Part shown: piece by piece, positions 5,173 through 5,224 of the stretch
Numbering within the stretch: the first letter of the stretch is position 1
Layout of the letters: the number at the start of each line of letters is the position of its first letter
From: Dehalococcoidia bacterium
GTDB lineage: Bacteria; Chloroflexota; Dehalococcoidia; Dehalococcoidales; UBA5760
Assembly (NCBI GenBank): GCA_030639215.1
Contig: DAOWDD010000049.1
Location: forward strand, 1 to 5,224
Direction of reading: 5' to 3'
Length of the DNA stretch: 5,224 nucleotides
The notes under the pieces: generated by a model
The model's database searches: none
Seen by the model: only the letters and a program-made list of their open reading frames with translations
What the model was told of the DNA's origin: nothing
Program-made: the position numbers and the translations under genes

Positions 5173-5224
5173 TTGCCCGGGCGGATTATGTGGTAAACTG
5201 TTATCCATCAAAAGGGTGGAGGGC
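5173..5224 (+). promoter_or_regulatory. Possible divergent + strand promoter and ribosome binding site for a gene beyond the right edge
   Basis: TTGCCC (5173-5178) and TAAACT (5194-5199), the latter preceded by TGG in extended -10 style, could form a + strand promoter, although the 15-base spacing is short. GGTGGAGGG at 5215-5223 resembles a Shine-Dalgarno site, which would place a start codon just past the window. No coding sequence is visible here. The ribosome binding site and promoter support each other, but neither is strong alone. Confidence 0.35.

Noticed and set aside
1..5224. CRISPR arrays, insertion sequences, rRNA or phage elements
   Set aside because: No regularly spaced direct repeats, transposase or integrase motifs, terminal inverted repeats or rRNA-like sequence were seen on either strand.

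Overview
The window looks like a bacterial chromosome fragment of moderately high GC. Genes are tightly packed, Shine-Dalgarno sites are recognisable, there are two lipoprotein signal peptides, and a tRNA gene has an encoded CCA end. The combination of a nickel/cobalt transport operon with an extracytoplasmic serpin, plus the general feel of the proteins, suggests an anaerobic Chloroflexota (Dehalococcoidia-like) genome or MAG. That is an impression from the sequence, not a database result.

Region 1 (7-3532, + strand) is a five-gene cluster that reads as one operon for nickel or cobalt uptake by a group I ECF transporter. The order is: a lipoprotein ending in a Cys/His cluster (7-762); a small signal-peptide protein with a C-terminal membrane anchor resembling the NikL/CbiL accessory subunit (824-1279); CbiM/NikM, the metal-binding membrane subunit (1279-1923); CbiQ, the transmembrane coupling subunit (1920-2708); and CbiO, the ATPase (2723-3532). 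The NikL-like gene and cbiM overlap by one base (TAGTG), cbiM and cbiQ overlap by four (ATGA), and cbiO follows after 14 bases, so translation is probably coupled. An 8-bp perfect hairpin (779-802) separates the lipoprotein gene from the transporter genes. The operon promoter, and any upstream control element such as a riboswitch or repressor site, lies to the left of the window.

The likely division of labour is as follows. CbiM binds the metal with its N-terminal Met-His and His67. The NikL-like protein takes the place of CbiN outside the membrane. CbiQ couples CbiM to a CbiO homodimer that hydrolyses ATP. The lipoprotein may collect metal at the outer face. It is the least characterised and most interesting member.

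Region 2 (3533-3677) is a 145-base intergenic stretch with a long imperfect hairpin just after cbiO and a weak promoter-like sequence before the next gene.

Region 3 (3678-4952, + strand) encodes a serpin with a lipoprotein signal peptide and an intact inhibitory hinge. It is probably a separate transcription unit unrelated to metal uptake.

Region 4 (4953-5224) holds a convergent tRNA-Ala(UGC) gene on the - strand with a good sigma70-type promoter. Back to back with it is a possible + strand promoter and ribosome binding site for a gene starting just beyond the right edge.
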